Shown in pieces: positions 13,579 to 22,086 of a DNA stretch of 23,018 bases; the stretch's first letter is position 1, and every line of letters begins with the position of its first letter. Made by a program: the position numbers and the translations under genes. The stretch comes from an uncultured Chitinophagaceae bacterium (GTDB lineage Bacteria > Bacteroidota > Bacteroidia > Chitinophagales > Chitinophagaceae): assembly GCA_937897585.1 (NCBI GenBank), contig CALCNY010000109.1:1-23018 (forward strand). The letters are read 5' to 3'. Under the pieces are notes generated by a model. The model was given only the letters and a program-made list of their open reading frames with translations. It was not told the DNA's origin and did no database searches.

Positions 13579-15462
13579 ATGAATAATATATTTAAATTGA
13601 TTTGGCTGATTCCTGTATTACCATTAATTGGTTTTTTAATCAATGGATTGGGAAGAAAGTCTTTATCTAAATCATTATCAGGTATCATTGGAAGTGGAGT
13701 AATTTTAGGCTCATTTGTATTGAGTCTGTTGGTTTTCTTTCAGGTGAAAAATGGCAATACGGCTACCATTCACTTTTTTGATTTTATCAGATTGGAGAAT
13801 TTTAAAATTGGCTTTGATTATAAAATAGATCAACTCTCTTCATTGTTTCTTTTAATTATCACTGGAGTTGGTTTTTTAATTCATGTGTATTCTACTTCGT
13901 ACATGCATGATGAAGAGAACATGAATTTTGCTAAATATTTTGCTTACTTAAATCTCTTCGTTTTCTCCATGTTGTTATTGGTGATGGGCGGAAATTTCGT
14001 CATCATGTTTATTGGTTGGGAAGGCGTTGGATTGTGTTCCTATTTATTGATTGGATATTGGTTCAGAAATACTGATTATACTGATGCTGCTAAGAAAGCA
14101 TTTATCATGAACAGAATTGGTGATTTAGGATTCTTATTGGCTTTGTTTTGGTTGATTACAAAAATCGGTTCTGTGCAATATGATGTGGTTTTTTCTGCAG
14201 CATCATTGGCCAAATTATCTGCAACAGATATTACTGGTATTACCATGTTACTTTTTGTGGGTGCAACTGGAAAGAGCGCACAAATTCCTTTATATACTTG
14301 GTTGCCAGATGCGATGGCGGGACCAACTCCTGTGAGCGCATTGATTCATGCGGCAACGATGGTGACTGCAGGTATTTACATGATTGCCCGAAGCAACGCT
14401 TTGTTCTCTTTGGCACATCAAACACAAACTGTCATTACAATTGTAGGATTGGCTACTGCTTTATTGGCTGCATCAATAGCCATCAAACAAAATGATATCA
14501 AAAAAGTATTGGCTTATTCAACAGTTAGTCAATTGGGTTTCATGTTTCTTGCATTAGGAACAGGAAATTATGTTGCAGCGGTATTTCATGTTTTGACTCA
14601 TGCATTCTTCAAAGCATTATTGTTCTTAGGAAGCGGTTCTGTAATTCATGCCATGGGCGGAGAACAAGATATTCGTAAAATGGGTGGATTGCATAAGAAA
14701 ATGAAAATTACCAGTGTTACTTTCTTAATTGGTTGTTTGGCAATCGCTGGTATTCCTGGTTTCTCTGGTTTCTTCTCTAAAGATGAAATTTTAGCAGGAA
14801 CATTTGCACACAGTCCTTTATTATATGGTATCGCACTATTTGCTGCTTTGCTTACTGCATTTTATATGTTCAGATTGTATTTTGTAACATTCACAGGATC
14901 TTTCCGTGGTACACATGATCAGGAACATCATTTGCATGAAAGTCCTGCAGCGATGACTTTTCCTTTAATTGTGCTGGCTATACTTAGTGTGATTGGCGGT
15001 TATGTTGGCGTTCCTGAAGTGTTAGGTGGCCATCATGAATTAGCTGGTTACTTATCACCTGTGGTTAAATCTGTTGAACATCACTTGGATCACAACACTG
15101 AATACATGTTGATGGGATTGTCAACAATTTTGGTGGTTATTTCTATCTCATTCGCATGGATGAAATTCAAGAATTATAAAGTGGAAGGAGAAGCTAACGG
15201 ATTAGGTAAGGTGCTGGAGAATAAATGGTATGTTGATGAACTTTACCAAGTGGCAATCGTGAATCCTTTAAAATCTGTTTCTGCATTTTTCAATAACATC
15301 ATAGAATCAAAAGTGATAGACGGCGCAGTAAACGGAGTTGGCAAAGCTGTTAATTATAGCAGCAGACAATTACGTTGGTTACAAAGCGGACAAGTTGGTG
15401 CTTATGTACTATTGATGGTTATTGGCATGCTGATCTTATTTTTCATACAATTGTTTTTATAA
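13579..15462 (+). CDS. nuoL: NADH-quinone oxidoreductase subunit L
   Basis: NuoL is the distal antiporter-like proton-pumping subunit and carries the long lateral helix along the membrane arm. The 627-residue product has the conserved glutamate Glu148 in GWEGVGLCSYLLIGYW (E. coli Glu144). The core block GATGKSAQIPLYTWLPDAM is followed by GPTPVSALIHAATMVTAG and ISGFFSKDEI-type sequence (FSGFFSKDEILAG). A C-terminal membrane anchor (AYVLLMVIGMLILFFIQLF) follows the lateral-helix region. I chose ATG 13579; an upstream in-frame TTG at 13558 overlaps the end of the palindrome and adds seven residues. The length is normal. Confidence 0.97.
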   Translation: MNNIFKLIWLIPVLPLIGFLINGLGRKSLSKSLSGIIGSGVILGSFVLSLLVFFQVKNGNTATIHFFDFIRLENFKIGFDYKIDQLSSLFLLIITGVGFLIHVYSTSYMHDEENMNFAKYFAYLNLFVFSMLLLVMGGNFVIMFIGWEGVGLCSYLLIGYWFRNTDYTDAAKKAFIMNRIGDLGFLLALFWLITKIGSVQYDVVFSAASLAKLSATDITGITMLLFVGATGKSAQIPLYTWLPDAMAGPTPVSALIHAATMVTAGIYMIARSNALFSLAHQTQTVITIVGLATALLAASIAIKQNDIKKVLAYSTVSQLGFMFLALGTGNYVAAVFHVLTHAFFKALLFLGSGSVIHAMGGEQDIRKMGGLHKKMKITSVTFLIGCLAIAGIPGFSGFFSKDEILAGTFAHSPLLYGIALFAALLTAFYMFRLYFVTFTGSFRGTHDQEHHLHESPAAMTFPLIVLAILSVIGGYVGVPEVLGGHHELAGYLSPVVKSVEHHLDHNTEYMLMGLSTILVVISISFAWMKFKNYKVEGEANGLGKVLENKWYVDELYQVAIVNPLKSVSAFFNNIIESKVIDGAVNGVGKAVNYSSRQLRWLQSGQVGAYVLLMVIGMLILFFIQLFL

Positions 15463-15476
15463 TAAAATAGAAGAAA

Positions 15477-16970
15477 TTGGGTAATTACATTACATTTCCG
15501 GACTTACTGATTTGGCTGCCAATTCTGGCTGGCTTTTTCTGTTTATTTGCTGTTAACCAAAAACATGCAAAAAATACAGCTATCGTTTTTTCACTGTTGA
15601 CATTGGGTGTATCCATAGCTAGTTTGTTTTTCACCAACTCAGAGAAATACATGACGTATAACAACGTCAGTTATATATGGTTGAAATATTTGGGTGCGAA
15701 TTATTACATTGGATTGGATGCAACCGGACGTATGCTTACCTTACTGACAGCCATCGGATTTCCACTGATTCTGTTGACAAGTCAAAATGATCAATTAAAG
15801 AAGCCCAATTCTTTTTATGGATTGCTCATGTTAACACAGGCTGGTCTTATGGGTGTGTTTATGGCATATGATGCATTGACCTTTTATTTTTTCTGGGAGT
15901 TAGCGTTGATACCGGTTTATTTCTTATCAAGCATTTGGGGAGGAGAGAGAAGAATACAGGCTACATTTAAATTCTTCGTTTATACGTTTGCGGGATCTTT
16001 ATTGATGCTAGTCGGAATCATTTACATTTATCTTCACACAGATGCAAGAGCTTTTGTTGATGGTACCATTGCAACCCATTCATTTGCTTTGAATGCTTTT
16101 TATAATGCTCAATTATCAGGGTCCGAACAAGCTTGGTTATTTGCTTTGTTCTTTATTGCATTTGCTATAAAAATGCCAATCTTTCCTTTTCATACCTGGC
16201 AACCTGATGCTTATGATCAATCGCCAACAACAGTTACTATGGTGTTGAGTGGTATCATGGTAAAGATGGGATTATTTGGTGTGTTAAGATGGTTATTGCC
16301 GATGTTCCCAAATGCAGCTATGCATCATGCCAATTTAGTGATTACGTTGTCTGTAATCGGAATTGTGTATGCAAGTTGTCTGGCCATGATGCAGGATAAT
16401 ATTAAAAAATTGGTTGCCTATTCTTCAATAGCTCACATCGGATTGATGTGTGCCGCATTATTTGCCATGAACGAAATCAGTGTTCAAGGTGTGCTCTTAC
16501 AAATGTTCAATCATGGAATCAATATCATTGGGATGTGGATCGTGGTAGAAATAATAGAGAGAAAAACTGGGGTTAAGAAAATTTCTGAATTAAGTGGTCT
16601 TGCTGCTTCAGCTCCTGTACTTACCATTTTATTTGTCATCATTGCTTTAGCCAATATTGCTCTGCCATTAACGAACGCTTTTACAGGTGAATTTTTGATG
16701 TTTGCAGGATTGTATCAAAAGAACATTTGGTTTGCTGTATTTGCAGGATTGGGAGTGATTTTGTCTGCTGTGTATACATTAAACATGATCCAGAAAGTTT
16801 TCTATGGCAGTGTAAATAATGTAACAACAGAGGTGAAAGATATTAACCTGACAGAAAAATTGGTTTTGATGGTGATTGTGGGTATCATATTTTTCATTGG
16901 CGTATATCCGCAACCATTGATTGATCTTACATCAGAATCTGTAACCAATCTGATGTTCAAATTGAAATAA
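15477..16970 (+). CDS. nuoM: NADH-quinone oxidoreductase subunit M
   Basis: NuoM is the second antiporter-like proton-pumping subunit. The 497-residue product has the conserved Glu141 in FFWELALIPVYFL (E. coli Glu144) and the channel block AFAIKMPIFPFHTWQPDAY followed by SPTTVTMVLSGIMVKMG. The only start that preserves the first helix (LLIWLPILAGFFCLF) is TTG 15477, since the next in-frame methionine is near residue 58, past two helices. A purine-rich AGAAG lies just upstream at about 15469-15475. It is the only nuo gene here that appears to need a non-ATG start. It lies 14 bases after nuoL. Confidence 0.95.
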   Translation: MGNYITFPDLLIWLPILAGFFCLFAVNQKHAKNTAIVFSLLTLGVSIASLFFTNSEKYMTYNNVSYIWLKYLGANYYIGLDATGRMLTLLTAIGFPLILLTSQNDQLKKPNSFYGLLMLTQAGLMGVFMAYDALTFYFFWELALIPVYFLSSIWGGERRIQATFKFFVYTFAGSLLMLVGIIYIYLHTDARAFVDGTIATHSFALNAFYNAQLSGSEQAWLFALFFIAFAIKMPIFPFHTWQPDAYDQSPTTVTMVLSGIMVKMGLFGVLRWLLPMFPNAAMHHANLVITLSVIGIVYASCLAMMQDNIKKLVAYSSIAHIGLMCAALFAMNEISVQGVLLQMFNHGINIIGMWIVVEIIERKTGVKKISELSGLAASAPVLTILFVIIALANIALPLTNAFTGEFLMFAGLYQKNIWFAVFAGLGVILSAVYTLNMIQKVFYGSVNNVTTEVKDINLTEKLVLMVIVGIIFFIGVYPQPLIDLTSESVTNLMFKLK

Positions 16971-16996
16971 GATTTCAGAAATTTTAGATACAAATT

Positions 16997-18388
16997 ATGA
17001 ATGCAATAATATTAACTGCGATTTGGGGTGTGATCATGATGTTCAGTGGTGTGTTTGTAAAAAGCAAAACGGCACCTCGCTTTGTTGCTATAGCAGGTAT
17101 GCTCGTTGTTTTATCATCATCAATTATTGAATTGCTGACTAAAAAGTCGTTTTTTAATTTCGACCACAACAACATGTTGCATACTGATGGCTTTAATCTT
17201 ACATTTCTTGCTATTGTAATGACATGCACTTTAATATATTTTCTTTTAACCGGGACAGAAATTGAAAAAGTAGGATCACATGTAGGAGAATATTTTGCTT
17301 TAATCTTTTTTATTCTTTGTGGCATTTCGATTGCAGCGACATTTAATACTTTATTGATGTTGTTCATAGGAATTGAAATTATTTCTATTCCATTGTATAT
17401 ACTAACAGGAAGCGATAAACGAAATCTGAAAAGCAATGAAGCTGCTTTAAAATATTTTTTGATGGGTGCTTTTTCAACAGGCATCATGTTGATGGGGATT
17501 GCATTTATTTATGGAGGCAATCCCAATGCTTCTTTCTATATTGATAAAATTCAGATTGGACTCGGGCATATGCCAGTTTTGATAGCTGCGGGATTATTGT
17601 TCATCATGGTATCAATGTCTTTTAAAGTGTCTGCAGCTCCATTTCATTTCTGGACACCGGATGTTTACGATGGAGCACCAACAGTATTCACTTCATTCAT
17701 GAGTTCAGTGGTGAAAGTTGCAGGATTCTTTGCTTTCTTAAGATTGTTTGAACATTCATTTGGAATCGTACATGAGCAGTGGCAACAATTAATTGCATTT
17801 ATAACAGTAGCAACTTTAGTCATCGGAAACATTACTGCTGTATTTCAACAAAGTGTAAAAAGAATGTTGGCTTATTCAAGTATTGCACAAGCAGGATTTA
17901 TGTTGTTGGCAATTTTTGCTTTGAATGCAAAAGCTAAAGAAGGGATATTGTTGTATTCAGCAGCGTATAGCCTTGCTTCAATTGGCATATTTGGTATTCT
18001 AACAAAAATGGAAGACTATACTATAGACGGGTTTAATGGATTAGGAAAAGAAAATCCATTAATGGCATTTGCGGCTACTGTATTTTTATTATCACTAACC
18101 GGTATTCCATTAACTGCAGGCTTTCAAAGTAAATTTTTTATGCTGATGGCTGCGGTAGATAATGGACATCAATTTTGGTTGGTCATTGTAGCTGTTATCT
18201 TTGCCGCAATTAGTGCATACTATTATTTCAGAGTGATCCAAGCTATCTATTTCAAAGAGTCAGACCGAAATGTAGTTGTTGCAAATGCAGTAAGTCCTTT
18301 CTTTAATTATATGCTTATTGTAATTATCGCACTGATTGTTATCATTGGTATATATCCTGAAATCGTGATTGGTTGGATGTATCGCTAA
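16997..18388 (+). CDS. nuoN: NADH-quinone oxidoreductase subunit N
   Basis: NuoN is the third antiporter-like subunit, next to NuoK. The 463-residue product carries the conserved Glu127 in FIGIEIISIPLYILTG (E. coli Glu133). The block SMSFKVSAAPFHFWTPDVY is followed by GAPTVFTSFMSSVVKVAGF, and KRMLAYSSIAQAGFML follows later. The length is normal and the start is the ATG at 16997. It is the last nuo gene; a 61-base gap follows with no recognisable terminator, so read-through into the permease gene is possible. Confidence 0.96.
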   Translation: MNAIILTAIWGVIMMFSGVFVKSKTAPRFVAIAGMLVVLSSSIIELLTKKSFFNFDHNNMLHTDGFNLTFLAIVMTCTLIYFLLTGTEIEKVGSHVGEYFALIFFILCGISIAATFNTLLMLFIGIEIISIPLYILTGSDKRNLKSNEAALKYFLMGAFSTGIMLMGIAFIYGGNPNASFYIDKIQIGLGHMPVLIAAGLLFIMVSMSFKVSAAPFHFWTPDVYDGAPTVFTSFMSSVVKVAGFFAFLRLFEHSFGIVHEQWQQLIAFITVATLVIGNITAVFQQSVKRMLAYSSIAQAGFMLLAIFALNAKAKEGILLYSAAYSLASIGIFGILTKMEDYTIDGFNGLGKENPLMAFAATVFLLSLTGIPLTAGFQSKFFMLMAAVDNGHQFWLVIVAVIFAAISAYYYFRVIQAIYFKESDRNVVVANAVSPFFNYMLIVIIALIVIIGIYPEIVIGWMYR

Positions 18389-18449
18389 TCAATTCTATGA
18401 TTTTAATTTAATTGCTTTCAGGCCGCTTCTTTTCATGTAATTTTATAAC

Positions 18450-19733
18450 ATGAACTATTTTGATTCATTATTACTTTCCTGGAAAAACATTCGTGGCAAC
18501 AAATTGCGTACAGCCATTACCGTAATTATCATTGCATTAGGAATTTTCGCGCTCATTTTGATTATAACTGCAATACAAGCTGCAAGTAATAGCCTTACCG
18601 CCAGTTTCTCAACTATGGGCTCAAACGCTTTCAGCATCAGATACAAAGAAAGAAATATCAATTTTGGACACAGGGGTAGAAGTGCAGCGTCAAGGACTAG
18701 CAAAAAAAATCTAAATGAAAGAAAATCTTCAATGGGAATTCCCATAAGTTTGGATGAGGCAAAATTATTCAGAGACCGTTTTTCATTTCCTGGTGCTAAA
18801 GTTAGCATCGCTTTAAGAGGTCCCTCGGCAATTGTGGTGAATACAAATCATTACAAAACCAATCCGGAGATAAATGTCTTTGGTGGCGATATCAATTATC
18901 TTGAATTGAATGGTTACAAAATTGCTTACGGCAGAAATTTCACACCTACAGAAACTGAATCCGGAATTAGTGTATGTATGATTGGTAGTGGTGTAGCAGA
19001 GAAGTTGTTTGCAGAAAACAAAACAAAGGCAATTGATGCGCTGGTGAGTGTAGATCATATTCCTTATCGAGTTATCGCGGTGCTTGAAGACAAAGGCTCC
19101 AGTGCTTTTTTCAACACCAGTAAAGTTGTGATAACTCCATTCAACAATGTAAGAAGAGTTTTCGCTTCACAAAATAGTAATTACAATATAGCAGTGCAAG
19201 TTGATGATTTAAAGAAAATGAATTTTGCAATAGGAGAGGCTACTGCAATATTTCGCCCAATTAGAAAATTGGCAGTAAAAGATGCTGATAATTTTTATAT
19301 AGACAAAAGTGATAGCATAGCTGAGTCTTTACTTACCAATCTTGGATTTCTAGAAAAAGGTACAATAGGTATAGCTTTCATTACTTTAATTGGAGCCGCT
19401 ATTGGATTGATGAATATCATGTTAGTGGCGGTAAATGAGCGTACCAAAGAAATTGGACTTGCAAAGGCATTAGGCGCCACAAAAGCTACTATTAGAAGTC
19501 AATTTTTATTTGAATCGATTTTAATCAGCTTAATGGGTGCAGTTGCCGGAATCATTTCTGGTGTATTATTAGGGAATCTTGTAGCAGTGTTATTGCATAC
19601 AGGATTTGTAATTCCTTGGGGATGGGTAATCGCAGGTATTGTTGTTTGTTTTTTAGTAGGAATGCTTGCTGGACTATATCCAGCTTACAAAGCATCAAAG
19701 CTAGATCCTATTGTAGCATTGAGATATGAATAA
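18450..19733 (+). CDS. MacB/FtsX-type ABC transporter permease
   Basis: The 427-residue product has the architecture of the MacB subfamily of ABC permeases. A cytoplasmic start (SWKNIRGNKLRTAITVIIIA) leads into membrane helix 1 at about 19-41, followed by a periplasmic MacB-PCD-like domain to about residue 275. Three C-terminal FtsX helices follow, with the family sequence NERTKEIGLAKALGATKATI and the end LYPAYKASKLDPIVALRYE. Such permeases act as mechanotransmission proteins for lipoprotein export, peptide or drug efflux, or envelope signalling, and need an ABC ATPase. None is adjacent, so the partner must be encoded elsewhere. A basic Ser/Arg/Lys-rich stretch (HRGRSAASRTSKKN) near residue 75 is unusual for the start of the periplasmic domain. 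The gene is co-directional with nuoN and exbB. Confidence 0.88.
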   Translation: MNYFDSLLLSWKNIRGNKLRTAITVIIIALGIFALILIITAIQAASNSLTASFSTMGSNAFSIRYKERNINFGHRGRSAASRTSKKNLNERKSSMGIPISLDEAKLFRDRFSFPGAKVSIALRGPSAIVVNTNHYKTNPEINVFGGDINYLELNGYKIAYGRNFTPTETESGISVCMIGSGVAEKLFAENKTKAIDALVSVDHIPYRVIAVLEDKGSSAFFNTSKVVITPFNNVRRVFASQNSNYNIAVQVDDLKKMNFAIGEATAIFRPIRKLAVKDADNFYIDKSDSIAESLLTNLGFLEKGTIGIAFITLIGAAIGLMNIMLVAVNERTKEIGLAKALGATKATIRSQFLFESILISLMGAVAGIISGVLLGNLVAVLLHTGFVIPWGWVIAGIVVCFLVGMLAGLYPAYKASKLDPIVALRYE

Positions 19734-19923
19734 TGTTTCCCCAAAAAATCCACTTTGAAAAATTAAATATCAGAAAATTAATTTCAGAATTGTTGTCTCT
19801 TTCGATTATTTTATTAACTTGTCGCCTCATTACAGATTGAAATGATCAAAGTCATTTTTTTGAAGGATGAATTTAATTAACAAAAGAAAAAAAATTAAAA
19901 AAACCAATTAAAAACAGATTGTT

Positions 19924-20763
19924 ATGGCAGAAACAAAATCAGCTGCAAATTCGGCGAAGAAATCCAGCAACATGATTTCATTATTAGCACCTGTGGTGTG
20001 TTTGTTGGCAGGTTACATCATTTGGAGATTTATTTTAGGAAGTGGCGACAATTTCAATGTAGGAAGTGAAAATGGCGGATTCTGGCCAGACAGAGAAGCT
20101 CCGAAAACTGCTTTAAGTAAAATGTATTTGGGAGGTATTATTGTTCCTATTTTGATTGGTACATTTTTGACCATGATTACATTTGTTGTAGAAAGATTCA
20201 TGACTATCTCAAAAGCTTCAGGTACTGGAAACAACAATGATTTTGTTCGTAAAGTACAATTTCATTTGGCAAACAAAAATATCGATGCTGCTATTGCAGA
20301 ATGCGATAAACAAAAAGGATCTGTTGGAAATGTTATGAGATCAGGTTTACATCGTTACAAAGAAATGGTAAACAACACTCAATTATCTACAGACCAAAAA
20401 GTAATGGCTATTCAAAAAGAAGTGGAAGAAGCTACTTCTTTGGAATTACCAATGTTAGAAAAAAATCTTGTATTCTTATCTACAATTGCTTCTATCGCTA
20501 CTTTGATGGGACTATTAGGAACAGTATTGGGTATGATTCGTTCATTCTCTGCACTAGGCGAAGATAGTGGCGGTGGAGCAGCAGCAAGTAAATTGTCTGT
20601 TGGTATCTCAGAAGCCCTTTACAATACAGCTTTGGGTATCGGAACTTCAGCATTCGCGATTGTATTCTATAACATTTTTACCACTAAAATTGATGGTATT
20701 ACTTATGGCATCGATGAATCTGGTTTTACTTTAACCCAATCATTTGCGTCTCTCTACAAATAA
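19924..20763 (+). CDS. exbB: MotA/TolQ/ExbB-family proton channel
   Basis: ExbB forms the stator pentamer that, with ExbD, uses proton motive force to drive TonB. The 279-residue product has four predicted helices: an N-terminal one at about 18-38 (ISLLAPVVCLLAGYIIW), one at about 64-85 (VPILIGTFLTMITFVVE), and the two conserved C-terminal helices (FLSTIASIATLMGLLGTVLG and ALYNTALGIGTSAFAIVFYN). The usual ExbB has three helices, so the first is an addition seen in many Bacteroidota homologues. The 190-base upstream gap is AT-rich; I could not identify an exact Bacteroidota promoter in it, though a new transcription unit is likely to start there. exbD follows after 58 bases. Confidence 0.94.
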   Translation: MAETKSAANSAKKSSNMISLLAPVVCLLAGYIIWRFILGSGDNFNVGSENGGFWPDREAPKTALSKMYLGGIIVPILIGTFLTMITFVVERFMTISKASGTGNNNDFVRKVQFHLANKNIDAAIAECDKQKGSVGNVMRSGLHRYKEMVNNTQLSTDQKVMAIQKEVEEATSLELPMLEKNLVFLSTIASIATLMGLLGTVLGMIRSFSALGEDSGGGAAASKLSVGISEALYNTALGIGTSAFAIVFYNIFTTKIDGITYGIDESGFTLTQSFASLYK

Positions 20764-20821
20764 TTTTGTGGAATACGAAAACGAATTGTATCTAAAAGCC
20801 ACTTTCAAAAAATAATAAAGA

Positions 20822-21472
20822 ATGCCTAAAGTAAAAATTCCACGAAAAAGCACATCAATCGATATGACAGCGATGTGTGATGTGGCGTTTTTGTTGTTGT
20901 CCTTTTTCATATTGGCCACCAAACAAAAACCGCCTGAGGCACTTTCAGTTTCACCACCAAATTCAGTTTCTGCAAAAGCAGCTCCGGATAAATCTATATT
21001 AATTACTTTGACTAAAGACGGAAGATCTTTTCTGATGCTGGGTGATGAAACCAAAAAAGCTGACATCATCAATAATATAAATGCAGCAAAAGGACTTAAT
21101 TTAACTGCTGCTGAGATAAACAAACTGAATAAAACATTATTTATTGGTGTTCCATTCAGTCAACTTAAATCTTTTTTATCAATGGCAGTAGAGCCATCGG
21201 CGGATAAATTACCCGGAATACCTACCGACAGTACTAATAATGAAATGACCGATTGGTTACATAGCGTTACAAATGTATACGCTGGATCTGATCAACGTCA
21301 ATTACAAGAAATGTTATTGGTTAAAGGAGACAATGCCGCACATTATCCTGCATTCAAACAGATAAAAGAAGCGTTTAAGAAAAATGAGATTTATAAATTC
21401 AGAATAGTAACAAATGGCGAGGCCGTTCCTGTTGGCTCTGAATTGTATTTAAATCCACCTAAATCAAATTAA
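20822..21472 (+). CDS. exbD: Biopolymer transporter ExbD, first copy
   Basis: ExbD crosses the inner membrane once and carries the proton-relay aspartate of the ExbBD motor. In this 216-residue protein the segment is IDMTAMCDVAFLLLSFFILA, with Asp20 at the essential position (E. coli Asp25). The periplasmic part is longer than in the usual ExbD of about 140 residues, with a proline/serine-rich linker (ALSVSPPNSVSAKAAPDK) and an insertion around residues 75-150. It is the first of two tandem exbD genes; the second follows after 22 bases. Bacteroidota often encode ExbB-ExbD-ExbD-TonB, probably with both ExbD proteins in one motor. Confidence 0.93.
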   Translation: MPKVKIPRKSTSIDMTAMCDVAFLLLSFFILATKQKPPEALSVSPPNSVSAKAAPDKSILITLTKDGRSFLMLGDETKKADIINNINAAKGLNLTAAEINKLNKTLFIGVPFSQLKSFLSMAVEPSADKLPGIPTDSTNNEMTDWLHSVTNVYAGSDQRQLQEMLLVKGDNAAHYPAFKQIKEAFKKNEIYKFRIVTNGEAVPVGSELYLNPPKSN

Positions 21473-21494
21473 ATAACTAAAAAATCTTACTGAT

Positions 21495-22040
21495 ATGGCA
21501 GAAATGGATACCTCGTCGGGTGGCCATAAGAAGGGGCCCGGCGTTAAGAAATCAAAGAAATTGTCTACCAGAGTGGATTTGACTCCGATGGTTGATCTAG
21601 GTTTTCTGCTCATCACATTCTTTGTATTCACCACCACAATGAGTCAATCGACGGCTATGAATATGAATGAGCCTAAAGATGATTCAACACAAGTATTGAA
21701 AGTGAAAAACTCTGGTGCGATGACAATTTTATTAGGAAAAGGCGATCAGGTTTATTATTATTATGGTCAATTAGAAGCTGACAAATTAAGTGAGCAGTTT
21801 AAAAGCACCAATTTCAAAGAAATTAGAAATCTGATAGTTTCTAAAAAGAAAGCTACGAATATTGATGACTTGATGTATATCATTAAATCTGACAAAGAAT
21901 CAACATTTAAAAATGCAATTGATATACTCGACGAAATGAGTATATGTGCAGTTCCTCCTGGTCACTATGCTGAAGTAGACATGACGCCTACTGAAGAATT
22001 ATTGATTAGTAAAACTGAAGAAGCCAATGGCATCAAGTAA
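21495..22040 (+). CDS. exbD: Biopolymer transporter ExbD, second copy
   Basis: This 181-residue ExbD paralogue has a Gly/Lys-rich cytoplasmic start (GGHKKGPGVKKSKKLS) and the canonical membrane segment VDLTPMVDLGFLLITFFVFT, with the proton-relay residue at Asp34. The DLTPMVD form is closer to E. coli ExbD than that of the first copy, which has DMTAMCD. The periplasmic domain is about 130 residues. Two non-identical ExbD proteins imply a hetero-oligomeric motor. A 9-bp hairpin lies between its stop and tonB. Confidence 0.93.
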   Translation: MAEMDTSSGGHKKGPGVKKSKKLSTRVDLTPMVDLGFLLITFFVFTTTMSQSTAMNMNEPKDDSTQVLKVKNSGAMTILLGKGDQVYYYYGQLEADKLSEQFKSTNFKEIRNLIVSKKKATNIDDLMYIIKSDKESTFKNAIDILDEMSICAVPPGHYAEVDMTPTEELLISKTEEANGIK

Positions 22041-22062
22041 TTGTTGTTAACCGTAACAATAA
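22041..22062 (+). other. Intercistronic hairpin between exbD and tonB
   Basis: A 9-bp stem (22041-22049 with 22054-22062, one G-T wobble) closes an ACCG tetraloop immediately after the exbD stop codon. There is no T tract, so it is not a terminator. It could protect or process the mRNA between the motor genes and tonB. This is an inference from shape only. Confidence 0.4.
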
Positions 22063-22086
22063 CTAGAAAAAAATTAAAAGATAATT

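Noticed and set aside
18412..18445. Possible promoter for the permease gene (TTG at 18412, TAATTTTA at 18438)
   Set aside because: The last consensus base is missing, the spacer is 23 bases, and transcription would start at or after the ATG.
19840..19862. Hairpin AAATGA/TCATTT followed by T residues upstream of exbB
   Set aside because: The stem is six mostly A-T pairs, too weak to call a terminator, and AT-rich sequence gives many such matches.
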